A program made the translations under genes and the position numbers. Shown piece after piece: positions 56,130-64,000 of a stretch of DNA of 64,000 nt. The DNA lies in NCBI RefSeq assembly GCF_016403105.1, contig NZ_CP046158.1:1-64000 (forward strand), given 5' to 3'. The notes beneath the pieces were generated by a model. That model saw nothing but the letters and a program-made list of their open reading frames with translations, had not been told where the DNA came from and ran no database searches. How positions within the stretch are numbered: position 1 is the stretch's first letter; each line of letters starts with the position of its first letter. The DNA is from Leptolyngbya sp. BL0902. Its GTDB lineage: Bacteria; Cyanobacteriota; Cyanobacteriia; Phormidesmidales; Phormidesmidaceae.

Positions 56130-57632
56130 CTAACCTCGATAAATTCCGGTAATGGCGCGAAAGGCTGAGACTAGGTATTCAATCAGCACGCGCTCTTCGA
56201 CCACGACATGGGCTGCGCCCGTGGTGCCGTCGGTAATGGGCTGATCAGGGCCGTTGCTGGCCGTCCATCGATAGCCGCTGGGGGTGTCGGGGTCAGCTTC
56301 TAGCCGCAGCTCAACGATGATGTTGACGGCGGTGATGGACTGGGGCATCTCAGGGTTGCGTTCATCTTCGCCCAGCAGCAGTTTGAGGGCCAGTTCACGG
56401 CTGCCCACCAAGTTCACCAACTCCGCCACGGTGACGGGCCGCTGCCCCACCGAAACCACCTCCGCCACCATGCTGCCAAAGCGCTCGCGGGGCTGGGAGT
56501 CTGGCACTACGTCAACGGTCATGCCCGGAGCTAGTTGCTTCGCCTCGCCCACCTCAAATAGGGCCACCACGTTCGATTCGGCCTCGGCGGTCGTGCGCAC
56601 AAGGTGGCCGATGGCTCCCCCCGGCAGCACAATTTCGCCCGGGTTGATGGTCACGGTTTCCACCCGACCATCGGCGGGGCTCACTACTTCCCTGTTGGTC
56701 TGAATCAAGGTTTCTAGCTCTACAATTGCCCGTCGCTGGTCGGCCATGAGGTTGGCGCGGGTGGTGTCGCTAACGGTATCGATCAGGGTGACGGCGCTAT
56801 TTTCGGTCAGTAGCGCATTGCTGGCGGCCTCTAGGGTGCCAATCTGGGCCACTAGGCTTTCGTCAAGGCCGTTGAGTTGCTCTAGGGCCACCTGAATTTC
56901 GTTAATGGCGTTGTTGACGCTCAGCCGATTGGCATCTAAGAAGTAGGACGGGAAATTGATCGGGGCCACTACGCCCTCCTCAACCAAGTTATTAAAGGCG
57001 TTGATGCGCTGGTCGGTTTCGGCCTGGAAGCCTTGCAGGTAGCGGAGGTGATCTAAAAAGGCCTGCCGCTGGCTCTGGTTGATGGCAAGCTGGTCGCGGA
57101 AAGCCTGAATCTGTTGGCGGTTGGCCTGCTGTTGCTGGGTGACGGTCGCGAGGTTAAGCTGGCTGCGGTTGGTTTCGGCGGCGGCAATTTGTTGATTCTG
57201 GGCCTCCAGATCGGCCAACCGTTCGCGCATATTTTGCAAAGCTTGGGTCTGCTCTGGCGACTCCATCACGGCCAGCAGTTGTCCGGCGCTCACCTCATCT
57301 CCGGGCTGCACCGCAATCTCCACCACGCGCCCCCCCAAGCGGGGCTGAATCGCTACCGTGGATCGCGGCACTAAAATCACCGCCCGCCCAGTGGCCCGCA
57401 CCGGAAACCGCCCAACACAGGCCCAAACCAAAAAGGCCCCTAGCAGTAGCCCAATGGGCACAAAGCGAGGCCAGCGGTCTAACAGGCTTTCCTGAGGATC
57501 ATCCTGAATCGGATTAAATCGTTCTGCCTGCTCTACGAGCGCCTGCCGCGATAGATCGGGTTCAGGGGCAGGAATCAACGGATCATCCTCAAGGGCATTG
57601 GGCTGGTCATGGGGTGGGGGCAGAGATTGCAT
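56130..57632 (-). CDS. HlyD/EmrA-type membrane fusion (adaptor) protein
   Basis: This is a protein of about 500 residues; I prefer the ATG at 57632 over a TTG at 57695. It has one N-terminal membrane helix (FVPIGLLLGAFLVWACVGRF), a lipoyl-type half (AVILVPRSTVAIQPRLGGRV), a long coiled coil (ADLEAQNQQIAAAETNRSQL onward), and the second half-lipoyl plus beta-barrel domains (ADGRVETVTINPGEIVLPGG). It links an inner-membrane pump to a TolC channel. It is first in a leftward operon with the small membrane protein and FUSC. Confidence 0.88.
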   Translation of the reverse strand: MQSLPPPHDQPNALEDDPLIPAPEPDLSRQALVEQAERFNPIQDDPQESLLDRWPRFVPIGLLLGAFLVWACVGRFPVRATGRAVILVPRSTVAIQPRLGGRVVEIAVQPGDEVSAGQLLAVMESPEQTQALQNMRERLADLEAQNQQIAAAETNRSQLNLATVTQQQQANRQQIQAFRDQLAINQSQRQAFLDHLRYLQGFQAETDQRINAFNNLVEEGVVAPINFPSYFLDANRLSVNNAINEIQVALEQLNGLDESLVAQIGTLEAASNALLTENSAVTLIDTVSDTTRANLMADQRRAIVELETLIQTNREVVSPADGRVETVTINPGEIVLPGGAIGHLVRTTAEAESNVVALFEVGEAKQLAPGMTVDVVPDSQPRERFGSMVAEVVSVGQRPVTVAELVNLVGSRELALKLLLGEDERNPEMPQSITAVNIIVELRLEADPDTPSGYRWTASNGPDQPITDGTTGAAHVVVEERVLIEYLVSAFRAITGIYRG

Positions 57633-57693
57633 TGCTCGAACTACCAAGGGCACCGATAAAGGTAGAGCCACTCGAAGGTGACTATTCAAGTTC

Positions 57694-57738
57694 AATAAGT
57701 AACGCTTAAATAAGTAACGCTTAAATGAGTAACGTTAA
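57694..57738. repeat. Three 15-base direct repeats in the hlyD-tolC gap
   Basis: Units AATAAGTAACGCTTA at 57694-57708 and 57709-57723 are identical; the third, AATGAGTAACGTTAA at 57724-57738, has a few changes. They are AT-rich, lie in the divergent promoter area and could be sites of a transcription factor. Confidence 0.7.
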
Positions 57739-57863
57739 GCCAGTAGCAGCCTAAGCGCCACATGAGCCATCAAGGCACAACCTGAGTAAGCTAGGGTATC
57801 TTGACGTCAGTTTAGCCGGAAAGATCGTTTGTGGCCATTGCGTTTTGCTGCTGCCATTTCACT

Positions 57864-59522
57864 ATGAACCTATCTCGCCAAGTTGCGACGGGGGTCGCCT
57901 TGCTCACGGTTTTTGCAGGCTCCCCCAGCCATGCCCAGCCATCCCTGCGGCTGGCGGAGTCGTTAGATCGAGACACCGAGACCCTGCCGTTGGATCCTAG
58001 GGAACACAAGGCTCCAGGTGCCCCCGATGCGAGTCCTGAAACGGAGAGGACTCCCGGCGCAGAACAACCGGAAGCACTCCCTGGCCCAACGCCTGAGATC
58101 GGCCCTGGGCTTGTGGAAAGCCGAACGGTGCAATCGCTCACGTTGGAGGAAGCCGTGGCCCTGGCGGAGCAAAACAGCCGCCTGCTCCAAAATGCGCGGC
58201 TTCGGGTGGAGGTGCTGAAGGCCATTCAGCGCGAGGCCGCATCGACGCTGGCACCTCGGGTGGTGCTGGGGGCCAACCTCACTTACGAACGGTCGCCAGC
58301 GGGGGAGTTGCTTGACCGCCAGATTAACAACGCCCTCAATGACCTCCGTAACTCCATTGATGACCGCATCACAGCTTTGGTGCCACCCCAGTTTCTCCCC
58401 CTAGCCGAGCGCGAGATTGGCCTGCTCAATAGCTTTGCCGACCGCGCCCTCACTAACATCATCAATCGGGCGGGGCTGGGTGGTCTTGGGCGTTCGGGTA
58501 ATCTCCCGCTTTCGGCCACCGCTGCGGTGGTTTACGACCCCGATATTTGGGGCGCTAGGGCCGCCGTGGTGCAGGCCGCAGAGCTGGAAGTTCAGGCTGG
58601 AGAACTAGAAGTCGCCCGCCAGCGCGAGGATTTGCGTCTGCTAATCACCGCCGAATACTACAACCTCCAGGAGGCGGATGCCCTCGTCCGTATTGCTGAG
58701 ACCGCCCTCGATAATGCCCTCGCGGTGCTGGCGGATGCCCAAGCGCTTCAGCGGGCTGGGGTCGGGAGTCGGCTAGATGTGCAGCGGGCGCAGGTGTTGG
58801 TGGCCAACATTCAGCAGGGGCGAGAGCTGGCCCAAACCTTCCAGGCCAACTCGCGACGACGGATGGTGCAGCGGATGGGCCTGCCGATGACGGTGACGGT
58901 GACGGCGGCGGATCCCGTGGCGGTGGCTGGCGCGTGGGATTTGTCCCTCGATGACAGCATCATGGCTGCCTTGCAGCACCGCCAGGAACTTGACGAACTT
59001 CAGATTCAGCAGGCTGTGAACCAGCGCCAAGAACGTTTGGTGCAAGCTGGAAACCGCCCACAGCTCAATTTCTTTGCCAGCTATTCGGTGCTTAATGTGC
59101 TCAATGCCCCGTTCAATCCTGGTTTTGTGGATGGCTATGCGGTGGGCGGCACCCTGCTGTGGGAACTCTACGATGGCGGCGCAACCCGCGCCAGAGTTGA
59201 CCGTACCAGGCTCAATCGAGAAATTTTGGCCAACCAACTGGCGGAGGTCGAAAGCGAGATTGGGCTTCAAGTGGAAGTGGTCTACAACGATTTGCAGGCC
59301 AATGCCGCCAACATTGACACTGCTACGGTGAACGTGTCGGAGGCCCAAGAGGTGTTGCGACGGTCTCGCCTCGGCTTTAATGCAGGTGTTGTCACGCAGC
59401 TAGAAGTCACCACGGCCCAAACCAACCTCACCGAGGCCGAAACTAACCTCGTCCGCAGCATCCTCAACTACAATCGGGCGCTGGCGGCGCTACAGCGAGC
59501 GGTTAACCTGCCGGAACGTTGA
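57864..59522 (+). CDS. TolC-family outer-membrane channel
   Basis: This 552-residue protein starts at ATG 57864; the GTG at 57831 would add 11 residues before the signal peptide. The signal peptide (ATGVALLTVFAGSPSHAQ) is followed by a Pro-rich linker and two repeats of the outer-membrane efflux domain, rich in long helices (LTLEEAVALAEQNSRLLQNA, LEVTTAQTNLTEAETNLVRS). It opens a channel for the divergent HlyD-FUSC pump. Its start is separated from hlyD by the 15-base repeats. Confidence 0.9.
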   Translation: MNLSRQVATGVALLTVFAGSPSHAQPSLRLAESLDRDTETLPLDPREHKAPGAPDASPETERTPGAEQPEALPGPTPEIGPGLVESRTVQSLTLEEAVALAEQNSRLLQNARLRVEVLKAIQREAASTLAPRVVLGANLTYERSPAGELLDRQINNALNDLRNSIDDRITALVPPQFLPLAEREIGLLNSFADRALTNIINRAGLGGLGRSGNLPLSATAAVVYDPDIWGARAAVVQAAELEVQAGELEVARQREDLRLLITAEYYNLQEADALVRIAETALDNALAVLADAQALQRAGVGSRLDVQRAQVLVANIQQGRELAQTFQANSRRRMVQRMGLPMTVTVTAADPVAVAGAWDLSLDDSIMAALQHRQELDELQIQQAVNQRQERLVQAGNRPQLNFFASYSVLNVLNAPFNPGFVDGYAVGGTLLWELYDGGATRARVDRTRLNREILANQLAEVESEIGLQVEVVYNDLQANAANIDTATVNVSEAQEVLRRSRLGFNAGVVTQLEVTTAQTNLTEAETNLVRSILNYNRALAALQRAVNLPER

Positions 59523-59612
59523 TGTGCCAACAACTAGGGCCGCTAAATGGGTCAGGCCGAAATTTTTGGATTATCAATCAGTTGCCAGACCCAGCCCCCC
59601 AGTCCAAAGGGA

Positions 59613-59683
59613 TGAGACTTTAAGCCAAAAACCTCGTGTTAACGATCCTGTTCTCGCACCTGGTTCAGTCTCACCTGCGATTG
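59613..59683 (+). repeat. 71-base dispersed repeat, copy 2
   Basis: It begins TGAGACTTTAAGCCAAAA and ends TTCAGTCTCACCTGCGATTG, and aligns without gaps to 37203-37273. Outer TGAGACT/AGTCTCA arms are perfect here. It ends eight bases before an IS1-type element. Confidence 0.65.
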
Positions 59684-59691
59684 TCCCATCG

Positions 59692-60528
59692 GGTAGTGTT
59701 CTAGACCTGTGTTTCGCAACAAAGGGTGAGGAGTCCTGATACTGGCTTTCTGCTCATGGTTCTCGAATTGGTTGGCTGCCCCACTTATCAGACCTCTGAT
59801 GTCGTCAAACATGGCACAGGCGATGAAGGCAAGCAGCGCTATCGCTACCACAACACCGAGTGTTCGCGAACCTCTTTCATCCGTGACTACACCTACCGAG
59901 GCTATTGGCCTGAGGTCAAGCGGCCAATCAGTGACATGGCGATGAATGGCAGCGGCATTCGTGATACCGCTCGGGTGTTGAAGGTGAGTTCGACGGCCGT
60001 GATTGAGGCACTAAAAAAACATCGGCATCTGGAGGCGGTTAACCGGGCCGTGTTAGAGCAACCGCCCAATCCTCCCACCACAGCCCTGATGGTGCGGGTG
60101 GACGATGCAGAAATGGACGAAATGTGTAGCTTTGTGCCGTCAAAGCAGCAGCAGCGATGGCTCTGGCATGCCATCGATCACCAGACGGGGCTGTGCTGGC
60201 CTAGGTTCTAGCGCCCCATGACGATGTCGCCCTCTCAGCACTCATGGCGTTGCGCACACCCTTTGGCATCCAGCCGTCTTACACCGATAGGTGGAGGGCT
60301 TACTTGCGATTGATCGAGCCTGAGCGGCATACGGTGGGTAAGGCGAACACTCAGCGCATTGAACAAAAACACTTGACGTTAAGGACTCGGATCAAACGGT
60401 TGGCACGCAAAACCATTTGCTTTTCTAAATCTATCTTGATGCATGACACAGTGATTGACCTGTTCATCAACCGCTATGAATTTGGGCGGGCTGTATGACA
60501 GCCCCATACACAGGTCTAGAACACTACC
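59692..60528 (+). mobile_element. IS1-family insertion sequence, inactive copy
   Basis: Perfect 21-base terminal inverted repeats GGTAGTGTTCTAGACCTGTG-T lie at 59692-59712 and 60508-60528. The 837-base size and encoded IS1-type transposase define the family. No clear target duplication is visible next to the ends. The transposase is broken, so the element depends on other copies. Confidence 0.92.
59756..60498 (+). pseudogene. IS1-type transposase with frameshift and stop
   Basis: The first part has the InsA-like zinc-finger region and helix (ISDMAMNGSGIRDTARVLKV) and the catalytic start EMDEMCSFVPSKQQQRWLWH. It stops at 60211 and continues in another frame as HDDVALSALMALRTPFGIQP, then SYTDRWRAYLRL to GRAV. 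Two lesions are visible: one base is lost near CTGTGCTGG, and a stop TAG stands where VLAYVL is expected. The finger cysteines are also changed (CPTY and RYRYHN). An A7C run at about 60014 marks the usual IS1 frameshift place. Confidence 0.88.
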
Positions 60529-60890
60529 AACCCATGTCTGTTGAAGGATCAGGAGACCTTACCCCTCCGTGAATCCAATGCTGTAGGGGCGTGGTTTTCG
60601 CGCCCAACGTAGAAGCTTTGGTCAGCCAGTTAGCTTTTGTCTTCCTTCTGAGCAGTAAACCAGGCTCCTATCCTACTAGGGTATTCGCAGGAATGAAATA
60701 ACTCTGAGTATCTTTAAGCTTAGTCATGCCCAGAGATAATTACTCTCTACAGCATAAAAAAATAAAATTAATCCAAAGAATATTTTTATGGATAAATAGT
60801 GGCATTTATCAAAGATGTATCTCTATTTACAGTCCTGCATCAAATGAGATGGATTAAATAGGGCTAACAAGCATTGAGGGAGATTAGTTA
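60529..60890. promoter_or_regulatory. AT-rich upstream region of the tauABC-like operon
   Basis: No gene lies in this stretch of about 360 bases. AT content rises strongly after 60680, as in a promoter. The ribosome-binding site GAGGGAGA lies just before the ATG at 60891. Confidence 0.4.
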
Positions 60891-62402
60891 ATGGATTATT
60901 TTTCAGGTTGGTCTAAGCACAGAATCACAGCTGGTTTTCTAACTATTTCAATGCTCTTTGTTGGAGCTTGCTCAGGCGAGACAACAACATCTGAAGGTGA
61001 AAATTCTTCATCCTCAGGCAGGTGTGAAAGTACCATTCGTGTTGCCGTTGGAACTCAGGATCAGGTGATTAATACCGCCGTTGGTGGAGCTGCTGTGCGA
61101 GAGTTAGGGTTGTTGGAAAAGCACCTACCAAGAGATGGTGATTACGAAGGGGTATGCTACGACATTCAGTGGTCTAGCTACACCTCTGGGCCACCCATTA
61201 CAAACGCGATGATGGCCAATCAGCTCGATATTGGTCTCATGGGTGATTTTCCCGCCGTCATTAACATGATTACGTTTGCGCAGGAAAACCAGAGCACCAA
61301 TTCAACGTTTATTGGCACCCTAGCCCACAGCCCTAATGGAGCGGGTAATGCCGTCATGGTGCCTGCAAACAGTGATGTCACGTCCCTCGCTGATTTAAGA
61401 GGAGGTGCAATATCTGTCCCCTTTGGTTCCGCAGCCCACGGGATGGTGCTCAAGGCCCTTGAAGAGGTTGGACTTGACCCTGAAACGGATGTTAATCTAG
61501 TCAGCCAAGCTCCTGAAGTAGGTGGTTCAAGCCTACGCACCGGACAGATTGATGCCCATGCCAACTTTGTGCCCTTTGGTGAACTGTTTCCCTTCCGGGG
61601 CTTTGCCAGAAAAATTTTTGATGGTGCTCAAACAGGCATTCCTACCCTCCATGGCATCACGGTACGGTCTGATTTTGCGGAACAGCATCCCGACATTGTA
61701 GTGGCCTATCTGAAGGCTGTGCTGGAAGCTAACCAGATGTTCCGGGAAGATCCTGAGGGCATTTCCGCTCAAATTCAAGAGTGGTCAGGGATCGAAAAGG
61801 AAGTGGTCTATATGTTCCTCGGCCCTTCCGGACTACAGACCCTCAATCCCACCATTGGAGATACTCAACTCAGCGCCCTTGAGAATAGTGTGGCTACGCT
61901 TACCAGCCTCGGCAGAATTGAAAACCCCATTGACCCTAGCGAAGTTGTGAACTGGACGGATGAAAGCTTTTTGCGGCGGGCGATGGAAGAGCTAGGTCTT
62001 GAGTATGATGACGTAGTAGCCACCGCTGAATCCTACGAAATTTCTGGAGAAGATGCCCTAACTGGAGAACTCATTGAGGACCCGAGACGAGCCGCCCAAT
62101 TCTGGGTGCAAGGGGAGGAAACGGTCACTAACTTTGCCTCCATTGCCAATATGGTGAAGGCCCTCACAGAACTTCAGGCCGAGGGTCAAGCGGCCAATGC
62201 CATGTTTGTCCATGACCACAACAGTGGCTTGAAACTGTTTGCTGAAAACTCTTACTTTGTTCGCAACGGTGATGAGGTAGCGGCCTTTTTGCTAGAGTCC
62301 GATGCCCAAGCCTACGTGGCCCAAACAGGGGGAACCCTGACGGCATTCCGGGATTTGCAAAGCATCTACGCCAAGCAACCCGTTCTCCTAGGGGTTCGCT
62401 AA
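60891..62402 (+). CDS. TauA/SsuA/NMT1-like ABC binding lipoprotein with NosL-like C-terminal domain
   Basis: This 503-residue protein has a lipobox in SMLFVGAC. Residues about 45-370 form a NitT/TauT-type binding protein (VINTAVGGAAVRELGLLEKH, GDFPAVINMI, LRGGAISVPFGSAAHGMVL). After it comes an extra domain of about 130 residues (NMVKALTELQAEGQAANAMF, VHDHNSGLKLFAENSYFVRN) ending in GDEVAAFLLESDAQAYVAQT-GGTLTAF, which resembles the NosL fold but lacks its Cys/Met copper motif. Binding proteins of this class carry sulfonates, nitrate, pyrimidine precursors and similar compounds. The gene starts a rightward operon with a permease and ATPase. Confidence 0.8.
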   Translation: MDYFSGWSKHRITAGFLTISMLFVGACSGETTTSEGENSSSSGRCESTIRVAVGTQDQVINTAVGGAAVRELGLLEKHLPRDGDYEGVCYDIQWSSYTSGPPITNAMMANQLDIGLMGDFPAVINMITFAQENQSTNSTFIGTLAHSPNGAGNAVMVPANSDVTSLADLRGGAISVPFGSAAHGMVLKALEEVGLDPETDVNLVSQAPEVGGSSLRTGQIDAHANFVPFGELFPFRGFARKIFDGAQTGIPTLHGITVRSDFAEQHPDIVVAYLKAVLEANQMFREDPEGISAQIQEWSGIEKEVVYMFLGPSGLQTLNPTIGDTQLSALENSVATLTSLGRIENPIDPSEVVNWTDESFLRRAMEELGLEYDDVVATAESYEISGEDALTGELIEDPRRAAQFWVQGEETVTNFASIANMVKALTELQAEGQAANAMFVHDHNSGLKLFAENSYFVRNGDEVAAFLLESDAQAYVAQTGGTLTAFRDLQSIYAKQPVLLGVR

Positions 62403-62575
62403 GGCCAGTTAGTTTCAGATATTGGGTTAGCCCTAGGACGCTACACAGGGGAGCAATACCAGTGAACTCCGCACAAAAGGGGAATTCAGTGTGGCACAGA
62501 ATACACGGAATACGGATCTAACATCCCCGTAATGTAGCTCTAGGGCCTTACCCCTGTAGTTTTGAGAGGAAAACA

Positions 62576-63424
62576 ATGACAGTTACGGTATCGAAGCCTA
62601 GCCCGATGGGCTGGGTCAGCCAGCTTGCGACGACAGCGAGAACAGCCATATTACAAAGCCGCCCTCTGCGTCAACTACTCTCGCTGGTTCTATTCTTTGG
62701 CATTTGGCAAATCCTCAGTACGATCAATTTTAATTTCATCATCAACTTTCAATTTCTTCCCTCACCCTTAGAGGTATTTAGGGCGACGATCAAGTTTATG
62801 ACGGGTAATCCCTGGATACATTTTTGGTCGAGCATTCAACGGGTGCTTTGGGGCTATGCCATTGCGTCTATTGCTGGGGTGCTGTTAGGTGTGCTGGTGG
62901 GCTGGTTCGAGGTGGTGGAAGATCTGGCGATGCCACCTTTAGAAATTCTCCGTCCCATTCCCGCCGTGGCCTGGATTCCCTTAGCAATTTTGATGTTTCC
63001 TAGCGCTGAAAATGGCATGGTTTACATCACCTTTATCGGCGCATTTTTTCCTATTCTGATTAGCACTATCAAAGGCGTTGAAAGTACGCTAGGTGACACA
63101 GTTCTGATTCGCGTAGGCCAATGTTTAGGAGCCAATCCCTGGCACATTTTCAAAGATATTGTGATTCCAGGTTCGATGCCCAGTATCGCTAGCGGCCTCA
63201 CAATTGGCATGGGTAATGCCTGGTTTTGCTTGGTTACGGCGGAAATTTTGGCTGGACGCTATGGGATTGGCTACATCACCTGGGAATCCTACGTGACATC
63301 CAATTATCCGCCGATTGTGATGGGAATGCTGCTGATCGGCTTCATGGGAGCCTTTAGCTCCTGGGCGGTGGATCAGGCGACCCGTGCCCTGATGCCCTGG
63401 CGGGTGATTAAGAAGCAGGGCTAA
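62576..63424 (+). CDS. TauC/SsuC-type ABC permease
   Basis: This 282-residue permease has six helices and the EAA-like loop (GDTVLIRVGQCLGANPWHIF-KDIVIPGSMPSI) typical of NitT/TauT permeases. The motif PLEILRPIPAVAWIPLAILM is the family marker. It follows the binding protein by 173 bases and precedes the ATPase by 48 bases. Confidence 0.9.
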   Translation: MTVTVSKPSPMGWVSQLATTARTAILQSRPLRQLLSLVLFFGIWQILSTINFNFIINFQFLPSPLEVFRATIKFMTGNPWIHFWSSIQRVLWGYAIASIAGVLLGVLVGWFEVVEDLAMPPLEILRPIPAVAWIPLAILMFPSAENGMVYITFIGAFFPILISTIKGVESTLGDTVLIRVGQCLGANPWHIFKDIVIPGSMPSIASGLTIGMGNAWFCLVTAEILAGRYGIGYITWESYVTSNYPPIVMGMLLIGFMGAFSSWAVDQATRALMPWRVIKKQG

Positions 63425-63472
63425 TCCCCAATCATTACAGTAAACCCACGGACGGACAGACAAGGAGAGAGC

Positions 63473-64000
63473 ATGGTTACGATGCAACAAATTGAGCAGG
63501 AACAGCGAGCAACCCTGAAGGGATCCGTACAGGTAGAAGGGCTGTCGGTGGTTTATCGCCGCAAGCAGTATGAAAACTGTGTGCTAGATTCGATTCAGCT
63601 TTCTATTCAGCCAGGGGAATTTGTCTGTTTGCTAGGGCCATCGGGCTGCGGTAAATCGACGCTGTTGAATGTGATTGCGGGGTTTATTAAGCCCTCCAGC
63701 GGCTATGCTTTGGTTGATCACATGCCGATCACACGGCCTGGGGCAGATCGAGGGTTTGTGTTTCAGCAATATTCTCTGCTGCCCTGGAAAACCACCTTTC
63801 AAAATGTGGAGATGGGTTTGAGAATACAAGGAGTATCCAAGGCCGAACGCACAGAACGGGTGAATGACTACCTGAATCGGGTGGGCCTGTATAAACACCG
63901 CAATAGCTACCCCCACCAGCTCTCTGGTGGAATGCAGCAGCGGGCCAGCATTATTCGGGCCTTGGTGAATTCGCCTTCGGTGTTGTTGATGGATGAACCC
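63473..64000 (+). CDS. TauB/SsuB-type ABC ATPase, 5' part
   Basis: The window ends inside this gene (176 codons seen). ATG 63473 is preceded by AAGGAG. Walker A (GPSGCGKSTLLNVIAG), Q-loop (FQQYSLLPWKTT), signature (QLSGGMQQRASIIRAL) and the Walker B start (VLLMDEP) are present. It powers the TauABC-like importer. Confidence 0.9.
   Translation, partial: MVTMQQIEQEQRATLKGSVQVEGLSVVYRRKQYENCVLDSIQLSIQPGEFVCLLGPSGCGKSTLLNVIAGFIKPSSGYALVDHMPITRPGADRGFVFQQYSLLPWKTTFQNVEMGLRIQGVSKAERTERVNDYLNRVGLYKHRNSYPHQLSGGMQQRASIIRALVNSPSVLLMDEP

Noticed and set aside
59684..60536. Target-site duplication around the IS1 copy
   Set aside because: The eight bases on the left (TCCCATCG) and right (AACCCATG) do not match.

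Overview
The window looks like chromosomal DNA of a GC-rich, probably filamentous non-heterocystous cyanobacterium of the Leptolyngbya/Nodosilinea type. The main evidence is the gene content: a plant-type magnesium HemB, ABC sulfate uptake, a His-rich ZnuA, COG0523 GTPases beside a WD40 protein, a CyRepA1-type cyanobacterial plasmid replication protein, and AATTCAAA short tandem repeats. The species assignment is inference. Housekeeping genes (lgt, hemB, cys) are mixed with plasmid-type genes and many mobile-element remnants.

Layout. 1-5.6 kb: the 3' end of an SLC13-type anion transporter, then a compact chaperone-usher pilus operon (two subunits, chaperone, usher). 5.6-10.2 kb: sulfate uptake, with sbp-cysT-cysW on the minus strand and cysA divergent across a 640-base control region. 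10.2-16.1 kb: lgt, a CPA2 antiporter with a USP domain, and a 943-residue membrane protein joining iron-sulfur cysteines to a cyclic-nucleotide-binding domain. 16.06-17.9 kb: a mobile-element graveyard with a 504-base mini-transposon whose two ends carry the same seven-site array, a decapitated relaxase, and the right end of a Tn3-family transposon. 18-26.6 kb: a zinc-starvation island (hemB-znuA-znuC-znuB-COG0523; COG0523-WD40; a divergent flavoprotein) with two Zur-like palindromes. 26.7-36.5 kb: a TonB-ExbB-ExbD system with an iron/heme-type receptor and ABC importer, interrupted by a brnT-brnA toxin-antitoxin pair. 36.5-38 kb: decayed DNA (group II intron end, pseudogenes). 38-40 kb: an Asp/Glu/hydantoin racemase and a desaturase.

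40.4-52.1 kb resembles an integrated plasmid: a hypothetical gene, a collapsed nickel/peptide ABC operon, parA-parB, a desaturase / MetX-like / glutamine-synthetase-like operon as possible cargo, a small WGR protein, and CyRepA1 with a candidate antisense RNA upstream. 52.4-60.5 kb: an Ntn amide hydrolase, an efflux set (HlyD, a 58-residue membrane protein, FUSC, divergent TolC) and a dead IS1-family copy. 60.9-64 kb: a TauABC/SsuABC-type importer whose binding protein has a NosL-like tail; its ATPase runs off the window.

Themes. Several blocks serve nutrient capture (sulfate, zinc, iron/heme, a small organic anion). The best hidden signals are the symmetric mini-transposon ends, a 17-base operator shared by the tonB/exbB region and the receptor/importer operon (14 of 17 bases identical), and a promoter-hairpin-terminator unit lying antisense to the presumed rep leader. 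All identifications come from reading the sequence; no database search was run.
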